64,000 nt of DNA from Vibrio zhanjiangensis (GTDB taxonomy: Bacteria > Pseudomonadota > Gammaproteobacteria > Enterobacterales > Vibrionaceae): assembly GCF_030161235.1 (NCBI RefSeq), contig NZ_BSPW01000084.1, forward strand, positions 60,412 to 124,411, written 5' to 3'. The notes under the pieces were generated by a model. That model worked only from the letters and a program-made list of their open reading frames with translations, was not told the DNA's origin and did no database searches. The stretch's first letter is position 1, and every line of letters begins with the position of its first letter. This document shows, one piece after another, positions 7,743 through 17,067 of this stretch. A program made the position numbers and the translations under genes.

Positions 7743-9347
7743 TTACATTCTAAAAATGCCAAATTGGCTATCGGGAATGGGGGCTTGAGCAGAGGCTTTC
7801 AGCGCTTGCGACAGCACATCTCGAGTTTGTTTGGGATCGATAATGCCATCATCCCATAGCCGAGCACTGGCGTAATAGGGATGCCCTTGTTGTTCATAAA
7901 GATCAACAATCCCTTTTTTGAATTGGTTTTCTTGAATCTCAGACCATGGCTCACCTTGGCGTTTTAAGACCTCTCTTTTTACTTGGGTTAATACGCCGGC
8001 AGCTTGTTCTCCACCCATGACAGATATTCTGGCATTGGGCCACATCCACATGAGTGTTGGGTCATAAGCCCGACCACACATACCGTAATTGCCCGCGCCG
8101 TATGAACCACCAATAATAATGGTAAATTTAGGCACATCTGCACAGGCAACGGCCATGACAAGTTTCGCCCCATGCTTGGCAATACCACCTTCTTCGACTT
8201 TCTTACCAACCATGAAGCCAGTAATGTTTTGTAAAAAGAGCAGCGGAATTTTGCGTTTGGCACACAGTTCAATAAAGTGCGCCCCTTTTTGCGCTGACTC
8301 AGCAAATAAAATCCCGTTATTGGCGACGATCCCAATCAGTCTGCCTTCAATTCGAGCAAACCCGCAGACGAGCGTGGTACCGAATAAGGCTTTGAATTCA
8401 TCAAAATCTGAGTCATCGACAATGCGAGCGATAATTTCTCTTACGTCAAAAGACAAGCGTAAGTCGGAATTCACAATGCCATAGATATCGTCGGCTGGGA
8501 GTCTAGGCGGTAGAATTTTGTCAACGGGCGGTTGGCTGGCAACTTGGTTACAACTGGCGATGGCTTCTCTAGCCATATGCATCGCTTGTTGCTCATTTTC
8601 AGCATAATAATCCGCAACTCCTGATTTTCTACAGTGAACGTCAGCCCCACCAAGTTCTTCATCTGTAACAATTTCTCCAGTCGCCGCTTTGACAAGCGGA
8701 GGACCAGCAAGGAAAATAGTGCCTTGTTTCTTCACAATCACAGACACATCGGCCATGGCTGGTATGTATGCACCTCCAGCGGTACAAGGCCCGAGGACCA
8801 CGGCGATCTGAGGGATACCCTTGGCAGACATGCGAGCTTGATTAAAGAAAATACGGCCAAAATGGTCTTTATCCGGAAAAACTTCGGCTTGATGTGGCAG
8901 GTTGGCACCACCTGAATCGACCAAATAGACGCAAGGCAAGTTGCATCTCTCAGCAATTTCTTGTGCTCGCAAGTGTTTTTTGACGGTGAGTGGATAGTAG
9001 GTCCCCCCTTTTACTGATGGATCATTGGCGAGTATCATACAAGGCACGCCTTTGATTTGACCGATACCCGCGACAACGCCAGCACAAGGGATGGATTCTT
9101 CATACACTTCCCAAGCCGCAAACTGACCAACTTCAAGGAACTTTGATCCTGAATCGAGAAGGAGTTGGATACGTTCTCGGACAGGGAGTTTGCCTTTTTG
9201 TCGTTGTCTCTCAACAGCTTTAGGACCACCACCTTGTTTGAGGCTTTCTATATCAGCGCACAGTTTTTCAACCAGCCCTGTCATTGCTTGTTGATTTTTA
9301 ACAAATAATGGGGAATCGGTTTTTATCTTAGTCTTAATTACAGCCAT
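7743..9347 (-). CDS. liuB: Methylcrotonyl-CoA carboxylase carboxyltransferase (beta) subunit
   Basis: A 534-aa acyl-CoA carboxyltransferase that should carboxylate 3-methylcrotonyl-CoA using biotin carried on the alpha subunit LiuD. The two crotonase-like halves show LVDSGGANLPHQAEVFPD with GPCTAGGAYIPAMAD, and later FLQNITGFMVG with IIIGGSYGAGNYGM. I chose the ATG at 9347 because it follows CGAGGATGTT and gives the expected N-terminus (MAVIKTKI); an in-frame upstream extension to 9443 would run into liuA and has no family resemblance. The start lies 10 bp after liuA. Its partner liuD is not in this window, which is unusual because LiuB is inactive alone. Confidence 0.93.
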   Translation of the reverse strand: MAVIKTKIKTDSPLFVKNQQAMTGLVEKLCADIESLKQGGGPKAVERQRQKGKLPVRERIQLLLDSGSKFLEVGQFAAWEVYEESIPCAGVVAGIGQIKGVPCMILANDPSVKGGTYYPLTVKKHLRAQEIAERCNLPCVYLVDSGGANLPHQAEVFPDKDHFGRIFFNQARMSAKGIPQIAVVLGPCTAGGAYIPAMADVSVIVKKQGTIFLAGPPLVKAATGEIVTDEELGGADVHCRKSGVADYYAENEQQAMHMAREAIASCNQVASQPPVDKILPPRLPADDIYGIVNSDLRLSFDVREIIARIVDDSDFDEFKALFGTTLVCGFARIEGRLIGIVANNGILFAESAQKGAHFIELCAKRKIPLLFLQNITGFMVGKKVEEGGIAKHGAKLVMAVACADVPKFTIIIGGSYGAGNYGMCGRAYDPTLMWMWPNARISVMGGEQAAGVLTQVKREVLKRQGEPWSEIQENQFKKGIVDLYEQQGHPYYASARLWDDGIIDPKQTRDVLSQALKASAQAPIPDSQFGIFRM

Positions 9348-9357
9348 AACATCCTCG

Positions 9358-10527
9358 TTAACGTGACTCTTCAAACAGTTCACGCCCAATAAGCATCCTG
9401 CGAATTTCTGATGTTCCCGCACCAATTTCATAAAGTTTGGCATCTCTTAACAGGCGACCTGCGGGAAATTCATTGATATAACCATTACCGCCAAGTAACT
9501 GAATGGCGTCTAAAGCAAGTTGAGTAGCCAGTTCTGCGCTATAGAGAATAGCGCCTGCGGCGTCTTTTCTGGTTGTTTCTCCTCGATCACATGCACTTGC
9601 GACAGCATAAACATACGAGCGGGCAGCATTGGCGCGGGTATACATGTCTGCCACCTTAGCCTGAATCAATTGAAACTCACCAATTGAGCGTCCGAACTGT
9701 TTGCGGTCGTGGACATAAGGGATGACCAGATCAAGACAGGCTTGCATGATGCCCAAAGGTCCAGCAGCAAGCACAGCACGTTCGTAATCTAGACCGCTCA
9801 TTAACACTTTCACGCCTTGATTCACTTCTCCAAGAACATTTTCCACTGGGACTTTGCAGTTGTTAAACACGAGCTCACAGGTATTTGAGCCTCGCATTCC
9901 TAATTTATCGAGTTTTTGAGCGTGGCTGAAACCTACAAAATCACGTTCAATGATAAAAGCGGTAATACCTTTTGATGCGGCGGCAGGATCTGTTTTCGCA
10001 TAGACAACAAGCACGTCGGCGTCGGGACCGTTGGTGATCCACATTTTGTTGCCGTTAAGGACATAGTGGTCATCTTTGAGCTCTGCTTTGAGCTGCATGC
10101 TGACAACGTCAGAACCCGCGTTAGGCTCACTCATGGCCAGCGCACCGATATGATCGCCGCTGATCAGCTTGGGCAGGTATTTTTCACGCTGCGCCGCATT
10201 ACCATTGCGAAATATTTGATTAACACACAAATTGGAATGTGCGCCGTAGCTAAGGGCGACAGAAGCAGAAGCGCGGCTGATCTCTTCCATAGCAACAACA
10301 TGGGCAAGATAGCCCATGGCAGCACCGCCGTATTCTTCACTAACCGTAACGCCAAGTAGTCCCATTTCTCCCATTAAAGACCAAAGGTGATTTGGAAATT
10401 GATTTTCTTCATCAACTTTGGCTGCGATAGGAGCGATGTGCTCGCGAGCAAAAGCGTTAACGTGCTCCCTCAGCATATTGATGGACTCATCCAATCCAAA
10501 GTTGAGGGGGGTGTATTGAGATATCAT
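9358..10527 (-). CDS. liuA: Isovaleryl-CoA dehydrogenase
   Basis: A 389-aa FAD acyl-CoA dehydrogenase that oxidises isovaleryl-CoA to 3-methylcrotonyl-CoA and passes electrons to ETF. FAD-binding motifs are ALAMSEPNAGSDV and MWITNGPDADV. Two features point to isovaleryl-CoA rather than straight-chain substrates. The catalytic Glu is in the helix GLDYERAVLAAGPLGI. The position that carries the base in medium-chain enzymes is Ala (YEIGAGTSEIRR). It is the first structural gene after liuR, with a 56-bp gap. The ETF genes at 18.8-22.4 kb presumably accept its electrons. Confidence 0.94.
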   Translation of the reverse strand: MISQYTPLNFGLDESINMLREHVNAFAREHIAPIAAKVDEENQFPNHLWSLMGEMGLLGVTVSEEYGGAAMGYLAHVVAMEEISRASASVALSYGAHSNLCVNQIFRNGNAAQREKYLPKLISGDHIGALAMSEPNAGSDVVSMQLKAELKDDHYVLNGNKMWITNGPDADVLVVYAKTDPAAASKGITAFIIERDFVGFSHAQKLDKLGMRGSNTCELVFNNCKVPVENVLGEVNQGVKVLMSGLDYERAVLAAGPLGIMQACLDLVIPYVHDRKQFGRSIGEFQLIQAKVADMYTRANAARSYVYAVASACDRGETTRKDAAGAILYSAELATQLALDAIQLLGGNGYINEFPAGRLLRDAKLYEIGAGTSEIRRMLIGRELFEESR

Positions 10528-10583
10528 GTCGCCTCCAATTGAGCGGTTTCTGCAGTGTTACACTCTCATTATCCAAGTTTCTA

Positions 10584-10961
10584 TCAACTGGCTTTAGACC
10601 TTTCCAAAGCTTCTTCACACCGACTACGAGCAGTATTCAAATCGTCTAAAACTATGGTGATGTCTTCGAGCTGACGTCTGAGAACTGCTTCCTTTTCATC
10701 GATGATTTTTAGCATCTTGATTAATTGAGTATCCAGTTGTTTTGTATCGTAAAGCTCTAACAAATCGCGAATTTCGGCGAGTGAAAAACCGAGCCGTTTT
10801 CCTCGTAAAATCAACTTGAGACGAACCTTGTCTCTACGCTGATAAACACGCATGCTTCCTTTGCGTTCAGGTTGAATTAGGCCCATGTCTTCGTAAAAGC
10901 GGATACTTCTTGTCGTGATATCAAACTCTTTTGCGAGCTCGCTGATTTTATAAGTTTCCAC
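10584..10961 (-). CDS. liuR: MerR-family regulator of branched-chain amino acid catabolism
   Basis: A 125-aa MerR-type protein with an N-terminal winged HTH (YKISELAKEFDITTRSIRFYEDMGL) and a C-terminal coiled-coil of about 45 residues. It has no C-terminal metal-binding cysteines, as expected of LiuR. I chose the GTG at 10961, which has AAGGA about 10 bp upstream and gives the family N-terminus VETYKISELAKEF; an upstream GTG at 10997 would add 12 unrelated residues. It heads the liu operon, and two LiuR-type palindromes lie upstream in the region shared with the divergent valine operon. It probably represses both until a catabolic CoA intermediate accumulates (known for LiuR; inference here). 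Confidence 0.9.
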   Translation of the reverse strand: METYKISELAKEFDITTRSIRFYEDMGLIQPERKGSMRVYQRRDKVRLKLILRGKRLGFSLAEIRDLLELYDTKQLDTQLIKMLKIIDEKEAVLRRQLEDITIVLDDLNTARSRCEEALERSKAS

Positions 10962-11047
10962 TAGGTGAAATTCCTTAAGTTGGTAATAGACAGTCACACT
11001 GTACGCAGCAACGGTAAAAAAGATTTTACAGTTGGCGAATGTGTTTC

Positions 11048-11063
11048 TTTACGTTAACGTAAA
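11048..11063. promoter_or_regulatory. LiuR-type operator 1 (perfect 16-bp palindrome)
   Basis: TTTACGTTAACGTAAA is a perfect palindrome and agrees with the LiuR consensus described for gammaproteobacteria (a TTnACGTnAACGTnAA-like site). It lies between liuR and the divergent thiolase gene, where a MerR-type regulator would act on both promoters. Confidence 0.85.
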
Positions 11064-11076
11064 TGTTAGTGCTATG

Positions 11077-11092
11077 CTTACGTAAACGTCAA
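11077..11092. promoter_or_regulatory. LiuR-type operator 2
   Basis: CTTACGTAAACGTCAA repeats the same core 29 bp (about three helical turns) downstream of operator 1, on the side of the plus-strand valine operon. It lies about 115 bp before the thiolase start. The spacing suggests cooperative binding or one site per promoter. Confidence 0.8.
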
Positions 11093-11207
11093 GGGATAAT
11101 GGTGCAAAAATTTAATGGCTTGAAAAAGTAAAAGCGATGTTCTTGAAAACTCGCTTTGCAGTTACTTGGTCAGTAAAGCCGTTGCTCACAGTCATGAGGA
11201 ATAGGTA

Positions 11208-12419
11208 ATGGAACAGAAAGAAATTTGGATTGTAGCGGCAAAGAGGACGCCAATGGGACGTTTTCAGGGAATGCTATCTGAATATTCTTCTCCCCAACTC
11301 GGTGCTTTGGCAATCAAGGCTGCAATTGAAAAGCAGCCTGACATTGCTGAGTTGATAAATGAAGTATACATGGGATGCGTTTTACCCGCGGGTACAGGTC
11401 AGGCTCCAGCAAGGCAAGCCGCGTTGGGCGCTGGGCTTGATGAATCGGTGGCGTGTACAACCATTAACAAGGTTTGCGGGTCGGGCATGAAAGCGGTGAT
11501 GATAGCGCACGATCTTATCCGGTCAGGCAGTGCCAATTGCATTGTAGCTGGGGGAATGGAGAGCATGACCAATGCGCCGTATTTGCTCAAAGAAGCCCGT
11601 TCAGGAATGCGTATGGGCCATAAGTCAACGTATGACCATATGTTTCTTGATGGACTCCAAGATGCGTACCAAGGTGAGTTGATGGGGGTCTTTGGTCAAC
11701 AGACTGCCGATAAGCTCGATTTTTCACGTCAGCAAATGGATGAATGGGCATTACTTTCTGTTGACAGAGCTATGCAAGCTCAGCAGCAAGGGTTATTTGA
11801 TGAGGAAATGACACCGATATCGTTAAAGGGTGGTGAAAGCCTCAGTTATGATGAGCTTCCCCCTTCTATCAAGCCTGAAAAAATTCCCCAACTTAGACCT
11901 GCATTTGCCAAAGATGGCACCATTACCGCCGCCAATTCGAGTGCGATTTCAGATGGTGCAGCCGCGTTAGTGGTGATGGACGCACAGTTAGCACAGCAGA
12001 AAGGTTTACAGCCATTAGCGATAATCAAAGGACATGCCACCCATGCTCGCACGCCTTCTGAGTTCACTATCGCGCCGGTCCACGCGATTGAACATTTGCT
12101 TTCCCAGCTCGATTGGGGCGTTGAGGAAGTGGATTTGTGGGAAATCAATGAAGCCTTTGCCGTCGTTACTCAAATCGCTGTCAAACAACTCGGGCTTGAT
12201 AGAGAAAAAGTCAACGTCAAAGGGGGGGCTTGTGCATTAGGTCATCCGATTGGCGCAAGTGGGGCAAGAATTATTGTTACGCTAATTCACAGTTTACGTC
12301 AGTTGCAACAGTTAGGTAGCAATGGAAATCCGAATCAAAAACGAGTGATGAAAGGTATTGCATCATTGTGTATTGGAGGCGGAGAAGCAACTGCTATTGG
12401 AATAGAAATACCATTATAA
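11208..12419 (+). CDS. Acetyl-CoA C-acyltransferase (thiolase)
   Basis: A 403-aa thiolase. It should cleave acetoacetyl-CoA or 2-methylacetoacetyl-CoA with CoA, the last step of isoleucine degradation, and could also use acetoacetate-derived acetoacetyl-CoA from leucine. The nucleophilic Cys90 is in NKVCGSGMKAVM. The His motif is in GGACALGHPIGASGARI, and the second Cys is in CIGGGEATAIGIE. It is the first gene of the seven-gene plus-strand operon, downstream of two LiuR operators, and an AGGAATAGGT-type ribosome site precedes the ATG. Substrate choice cannot be fixed by sequence. Confidence 0.92.
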   Translation: MEQKEIWIVAAKRTPMGRFQGMLSEYSSPQLGALAIKAAIEKQPDIAELINEVYMGCVLPAGTGQAPARQAALGAGLDESVACTTINKVCGSGMKAVMIAHDLIRSGSANCIVAGGMESMTNAPYLLKEARSGMRMGHKSTYDHMFLDGLQDAYQGELMGVFGQQTADKLDFSRQQMDEWALLSVDRAMQAQQQGLFDEEMTPISLKGGESLSYDELPPSIKPEKIPQLRPAFAKDGTITAANSSAISDGAAALVVMDAQLAQQKGLQPLAIIKGHATHARTPSEFTIAPVHAIEHLLSQLDWGVEEVDLWEINEAFAVVTQIAVKQLGLDREKVNVKGGACALGHPIGASGARIIVTLIHSLRQLQQLGSNGNPNQKRVMKGIASLCIGGGEATAIGIEIPL

Positions 12420-12439
12420 AAGAAAAGGATAATCAAATC

Positions 12440-13933
12440 ATGATTCAGTCAGTTCCCTTATTTATTGGTGGAGAGTTCTGCCAATCTCAATCAACAGAGT
12501 GGGTTGAGGTGACAAACCCAGCGTCAAACGAGGTGATTGCGAAAGTTCCCTGTGCAACCGAACAAGAAATGGAACATGCGATCAAAAATGCCGCAGAGAC
12601 CTTTAAATCATGGAAAGAGGTTGCAGTGTCGGAGCGCGCACGCGTGATGCTCCGTTATCAACATTTACTTAAAGAGCATCATGATGAACTTGCTGAGTTA
12701 CTCTCTAAAGAGACAGGCAAGATATTCGTTGATGCTAAGGGCGATGTGTGGCGCGGTATTGAAGTTGTTGAGCAGGCGGCCAATATTGCCAGCAATATGA
12801 TGGGAGAAACGGTTGAAAATGTGGCGACGGATATCGATTCTTATTCGATGATTCAGCCACTTGGTGTGTGCTGTGGTATTACCCCGTTTAATTTCCCAGC
12901 CATGATTCCTTTGTGGATGTTTCCACTGGCGATTGCCGCAGGTAATACTTTTGTTCTCAAACCATCAGAGCAGGTTCCTTTGACCGCGATGAGATTGGCT
13001 GAACTTTTTGAAAAAGCGGGGGCGCCCAAGGGCGTTCTTCAAGTTGTCCATGGGCGTAAAGAGCAAGTGGATACCTTGCTTAAACATCCGACTATTCGAG
13101 CGGTTTCTTTTGTTGGTTCTGTTCCTGTTGCGCAGTATATATACAAAACGGGTACCGATTATAACAAACGCGTTCAAGCATTTGCAGGCGCTAAAAATCA
13201 CATGGTGATTATGCCAGATGCCAATAAAGCTCATGTGATTAACAACCTTGTTGGTAGTTCAGTGGGCGCGGCAGGACAGCGCTGCATGGCGATTTCCGTT
13301 GCAGTATTTGTTGGTAGTACGAAAGAGTGGATCGATGATTTAAAAACTGAAATGGCTAAAATGAAGCCGGGTACATGGAATGACAATAACGCTTCATACG
13401 GTCCGCTGATCAGCAAAGAGGCTAAGAATCGAGTCGTAAGCCTTATAGAGGAAGGAAAAGCTCAGGGTGCCGTGTGCCAATTGGATGGTACTGAGTGCCA
13501 TGTGGAGGGAATGCCGGAAGGACATTGGCTGGGTCCGACTTTGTTTACCGGTGTGACGACTGATATGTCTATTTATGAGCAGGAAATTTTTGGCCCTGTA
13601 CTTGTTTGTATGGAAGTTGATACCTTAGAGGAGGCAATTGAACTAATCAATAACAACCCATACGGCAATGGTACGTCTATTTTTACTGCCAATGGTGCAG
13701 CAGCACGCAAGTATCAACATGAAATCCAAGTCGGGCAAGTGGGCATCAATGTTCCTATTCCTGTGCCTTTGCCTTTCTTCTCATTTACGGGGTGGAGAGG
13801 AAGTTTCTACGGTGACTTGCACGCTTACGGAAAACAGGCTGTGAGATTTTATACCGAAACCAAAACCGTGACATCTCGCTGGTTTGATGACGACATCCCG
13901 ACAGGCCCAAATCTTACCATTCAGCTACGATAA
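12440..13933 (+). CDS. mmsA: CoA-acylating methylmalonate-semialdehyde dehydrogenase
   Basis: A 497-aa aldehyde dehydrogenase-fold enzyme that converts methylmalonate semialdehyde, NAD and CoA to propionyl-CoA and CO2 (valine pathway). The catalytic Cys282 is in AAGQRCMAISVAVFVG. The family hallmark GITPFNFPAMIPLWMFP and the C-terminal FFSFTGWRGSFYGDLHAYG are intact. The ATG at 12440 is preceded by AAAAGGATAATCAAATC; the frame is open farther upstream, but only by running into the thiolase gene. It lies 20 bp after that gene. Confidence 0.95.
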   Translation: MIQSVPLFIGGEFCQSQSTEWVEVTNPASNEVIAKVPCATEQEMEHAIKNAAETFKSWKEVAVSERARVMLRYQHLLKEHHDELAELLSKETGKIFVDAKGDVWRGIEVVEQAANIASNMMGETVENVATDIDSYSMIQPLGVCCGITPFNFPAMIPLWMFPLAIAAGNTFVLKPSEQVPLTAMRLAELFEKAGAPKGVLQVVHGRKEQVDTLLKHPTIRAVSFVGSVPVAQYIYKTGTDYNKRVQAFAGAKNHMVIMPDANKAHVINNLVGSSVGAAGQRCMAISVAVFVGSTKEWIDDLKTEMAKMKPGTWNDNNASYGPLISKEAKNRVVSLIEEGKAQGAVCQLDGTECHVEGMPEGHWLGPTLFTGVTTDMSIYEQEIFGPVLVCMEVDTLEEAIELINNNPYGNGTSIFTANGAAARKYQHEIQVGQVGINVPIPVPLPFFSFTGWRGSFYGDLHAYGKQAVRFYTETKTVTSRWFDDDIPTGPNLTIQLR

Positions 13934-13945
13934 CGGGAGGAAAAA

Positions 13946-15100
13946 ATGGACTTTGAATTGAATGAAGATCAGCGTGCGTTTGCTGAAACTGCACAGCAGT
14001 TCGCCATGGGCCAGCTTGCTCCTATGGCCGCAGAATGGGACGAAAAGCAAGTGTTCCCGATTGACATTATTAAAGCGGCTGGGGAGCTCGGCTTTTTGAG
14101 TTTGTATACGCCAGAGGAAGAAGGCGGATTACAATTAAGTCGGCTGGATTCTTCAATCATTTTTGAACAGCTTGCGATGGGGTGTACGTCAACAACAGCA
14201 TTTATGACGATACACAATATGGTGACTTGGATGATCGCAAGTTTTGCCTCGCCAGAGGCAAAACAAAGGTTCTGTCCTCAGCTTGTTTCTGGAGATTGGC
14301 TAGGTTCGTATTGTTTGACCGAGCCGAATGCGGGCTCTGACGCAGCATCTCTAACCACCAGTGCCAAAAAGCAAGGTGACACTTATGTAATAAACGGTGG
14401 AAAGGCCTTTATTTCTGGAGCCGGTGATACTGATGTACTTGTCGTGATGGCCAGAACAGGCGATCAATCAGCTAAAGGCATTTCGGCCTTTATTGTGCCA
14501 GCCAATGCTGATGGCGTTAGCTATGGGCGTAAAGAGCCTAAGATGGGTTGGAACAGTCAACCCACTCGTGCCATTACTTTCGATAATGTAGTCGTGCCCG
14601 AGCACTACCGTTTGGGAGAGGAAGGTGAAGGCTTCTCAATTGCGATGAAAGGCTTAGATGGTGGACGCATTAACATCGCGACTTGCTCAATTGGTACAGC
14701 GCAGCAAGCGCTTAATGAAGCCTTGCAATACGTCAAAGAAAGGAAACAGTTCGGCAAAGAGTTATCCCACTTTCAGGGGTTACAATTTAAGCTGGCGGAT
14801 ATGGTGACAGAACTGGTTGCTGCAAGACAAATGGTGCGTTTCGCGGCGAGTAAGTTGGATAATCAGGACTCGGAAGCTACGGCATATTGTGCGATGGCAA
14901 AACGGTTTGCAACCGATGTTGGGTTTAAGATCTGTGACCAGGCTCTGCAACTATATGGTGGTTATGGCTATATCAGAGAGTACCCGATGGAACGTCATTT
15001 TAGAGACGTCCGCGTTCATCAAATACTCGAAGGTACCAATGAAATTATGCGCCTTATTATTGCCCGTCGCGTGTTATCTGAAGGCGCTCAATTGCTTTAA
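13946..15100 (+). CDS. Acyl-CoA dehydrogenase, probably isobutyryl-CoA dehydrogenase
   Basis: A 384-aa FAD acyl-CoA dehydrogenase. The FAD motif YCLTEPNAGSDAASL, the FISGAGDTDV segment and the catalytic Glu in HQILEGTNEIMR (the usual position near the C-terminus) are all visible, which separates it from the liuA enzyme. By position between mmsA and the hydratase/hydrolase pair it should oxidise isobutyryl-CoA to methacrylyl-CoA, and perhaps 2-methylbutyryl-CoA. GGGAGGA stands 7 bp before the ATG. Its electrons would pass to the ETF encoded 5 kb downstream. Confidence 0.92.
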   Translation: MDFELNEDQRAFAETAQQFAMGQLAPMAAEWDEKQVFPIDIIKAAGELGFLSLYTPEEEGGLQLSRLDSSIIFEQLAMGCTSTTAFMTIHNMVTWMIASFASPEAKQRFCPQLVSGDWLGSYCLTEPNAGSDAASLTTSAKKQGDTYVINGGKAFISGAGDTDVLVVMARTGDQSAKGISAFIVPANADGVSYGRKEPKMGWNSQPTRAITFDNVVVPEHYRLGEEGEGFSIAMKGLDGGRINIATCSIGTAQQALNEALQYVKERKQFGKELSHFQGLQFKLADMVTELVAARQMVRFAASKLDNQDSEATAYCAMAKRFATDVGFKICDQALQLYGGYGYIREYPMERHFRDVRVHQILEGTNEIMRLIIARRVLSEGAQLL

Positions 15101-15117
15101 AATTCTAGGGAACGATA

Positions 15118-15909
15118 ATGATGAATCAATCTGATAGTGGTGCCATTGAGCACCTCATTCAAAATCATGTGGCGATCGTCACTATGAATAATCCACCGGC
15201 CAATACTTGGACAGCACAGAGCCTGTTAGAACTAAAACAATTGATTCTAACGCTCAATGAAAATAAGGATGTCTATTCGTTAGTCCTGACGGGAAAGGGA
15301 GATAAATTCTTTTCGGCTGGTGCAGATTTGAAACTCTTTGCCACAGGCGATAAAGCGATAGCCGTTGATATGTCGCGCTGGTTTGGTGAAGCCTTTGAAA
15401 CACTGTCGAGTTTTCGCGGGGTATCAATTGCGGCGATTAATGGTTATGCCATGGGCGGTGGACTCGAAGTCGCACTTGCCTGCGATATCCGTATTGCAGA
15501 AGAGCAGGCAATATTGGCTTTACCTGAGGCGAAAGTTGGTTTGCTTCCTTGTGCGGGTGGTACGCAAAACCTGACGGCTTTAGTAGGCGAAGGGTGGGCA
15601 AAACGCATGATCATGTGTGGTGAACAAGTGACGGCAGAGCAAGCTCTAAACATAAAACTTGTTGAAGAAGTCGTCAGCAAAGGTAATGCTTTAGATGCTG
15701 CGATCAGTCTTGCAGAAATGGTTGCAAACCAATCTCCATCATCGGTTAGTGCATGTAAATCCTTAATCCAAAATACAAGGACCAATCCTCTGGCACATGG
15801 TTTGGTCAAGGAGCGGGAATTATTTATTCAGCTTTTTGATACCCAAGACCAAGCTGAGGGCGTCAATGCGTTTCTCGAGAAGCGCCCACCTCAGTGGAAA
15901 AATCGATAG
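15118..15909 (+). CDS. Enoyl-CoA hydratase, probably methacrylyl-CoA/tiglyl-CoA hydratase
   Basis: A 263-aa crotonase-family hydratase. Both catalytic glutamates of true hydratases are in place: one in GGGLEVALACDIRIA and one in LPEAKVGLLPCAGGTQ. The oxyanion segment is KFFSAGADLKLF. In the valine arm it would add water to methacrylyl-CoA to give 3-hydroxyisobutyryl-CoA, and in the isoleucine arm to tiglyl-CoA. Two ATGs are adjacent (15118 and 15121); AGGGAACGATA precedes them. It is followed after 8 bp by the hydrolase. Confidence 0.9.
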   Translation: MMNQSDSGAIEHLIQNHVAIVTMNNPPANTWTAQSLLELKQLILTLNENKDVYSLVLTGKGDKFFSAGADLKLFATGDKAIAVDMSRWFGEAFETLSSFRGVSIAAINGYAMGGGLEVALACDIRIAEEQAILALPEAKVGLLPCAGGTQNLTALVGEGWAKRMIMCGEQVTAEQALNIKLVEEVVSKGNALDAAISLAEMVANQSPSSVSACKSLIQNTRTNPLAHGLVKERELFIQLFDTQDQAEGVNAFLEKRPPQWKNR

Positions 15910-15917
15910 GGGGAAAC

Positions 15918-17048
15918 ATGACAGCAAATGTCCATTTTGAAGAGTTAAAATGTACAGAAGAAAGTATGCGAATTGGGGTCGCAACGCTGGACAATGCGCC
16001 CTCACTAAATGCCCTAAACTATGACATGTTGGAACAGCTCAAAGCGCAGCTGGAGATCTGGCATGAGGATGACAATATTGTTTGCGTTGTTATTGAAGGC
16101 AATGGAGACAAAGCTTTTTGCGCTGGTGGTGATGTACGCACTATGCACGATAAGATGTGTCAGGGTTCAGCGGAAGATATTGCGGCGTATTGCACCTCTT
16201 TCTTTAAGCTAGAGTACCAATGTGATTATCTCATTCATACCTATTGCAAACCCATCATTGCTTGGGGGCAGGGAATTGTCATGGGCGGTGGTATGGGGCT
16301 GTTTATGGCAGCGAGTCATAAGATAGTCACTCCAGAAAGTCGCCTTGCCATGCCGGAGATAAGTATCGGTCTTTATCCTGACGTTGGAGCGACTTGGTTC
16401 TTGAATAAACTAGACCCTGGAGTAGGTTTATTTCTTGGATTAACAGGCGCTATGGTCAATGCCACTGATGCGTTAGGTATTAGGCTTGCAGACCACATAA
16501 TCTGTGCCGACGACAAACAAGCACTACTTTCTCTTTTAAAAGAAGCGCATTGGTCAGAAATTGAAGATGTTTATCAACAGGTAACACAGCTTCTTAGTGG
16601 ATTAAGTAACAAGGTCAATGGCCATCAACCCGATCCACAAATGATGCCTTTTATTGAGGAAATACAACAAGCCTGTCAAGGTGACAGTGTCACTAAAATC
16701 AGTAAAGGTATTTTGGCTCTCTCTGGACAGACAAAGTGGCTTGAAACCGCCAAGAATAATCATAGACAGGGAAGCCCGATTACCGCGCATCTATGCTTTC
16801 GCCAACTAACTCAGTATCACGGACTATCATTGGCTGACTGTTTTCGCCTTGAGCTTAATTTGTCGGTTCGTTGCTGTTTGCTCGGTGAGTTTCGTGAAGG
16901 GGTGAGAGCTCGCTTAATCGATAAAGACAATCAACCCAAGTGGATTTATAGCAGGGTAGATAATGTTGATGAAACTACGATCAACACACTATTTACCTCT
17001 TTGTGGGACGAGCAAGAGCATCCACTAGCATCGCTTGGCCATTATTAA
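15918..17048 (+). CDS. 3-hydroxyisobutyryl-CoA hydrolase
   Basis: A 376-aa crotonase-superfamily thioesterase. It releases CoA from 3-hydroxyisobutyryl-CoA so that the toxic methacrylyl-CoA is drained away. It is longer than hydratases because of the hydrolase-specific C-terminal region. Key segments are KAFCAGGDVRTMHD, GIVMGGGMGLFMAASHKIV and the catalytic MPEISIGLYPDVGATW. I chose the ATG at 15918, preceded by AGGGGGAAAC, over an upstream in-frame ATG at 15894 inside the hydratase gene. It forms a pair with the hydratase. Confidence 0.93.
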   Translation: MTANVHFEELKCTEESMRIGVATLDNAPSLNALNYDMLEQLKAQLEIWHEDDNIVCVVIEGNGDKAFCAGGDVRTMHDKMCQGSAEDIAAYCTSFFKLEYQCDYLIHTYCKPIIAWGQGIVMGGGMGLFMAASHKIVTPESRLAMPEISIGLYPDVGATWFLNKLDPGVGLFLGLTGAMVNATDALGIRLADHIICADDKQALLSLLKEAHWSEIEDVYQQVTQLLSGLSNKVNGHQPDPQMMPFIEEIQQACQGDSVTKISKGILALSGQTKWLETAKNNHRQGSPITAHLCFRQLTQYHGLSLADCFRLELNLSVRCCLLGEFREGVRARLIDKDNQPKWIYSRVDNVDETTINTLFTSLWDEQEHPLASLGHY

Positions 17049-17067
17049 CTAAATAAGGAAATCATTC

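Noticed and set aside
7398..8915. Several long plus-strand open frames opposite liuC and liuB
   Set aside because: They are antisense shadows of well-conserved genes, without ribosome sites or family patterns.
9348..9443. N-terminal extension of the LiuB frame
   Set aside because: It overlaps liuA, lacks a ribosome site, and the ATG at 9347 gives the family N-terminus.
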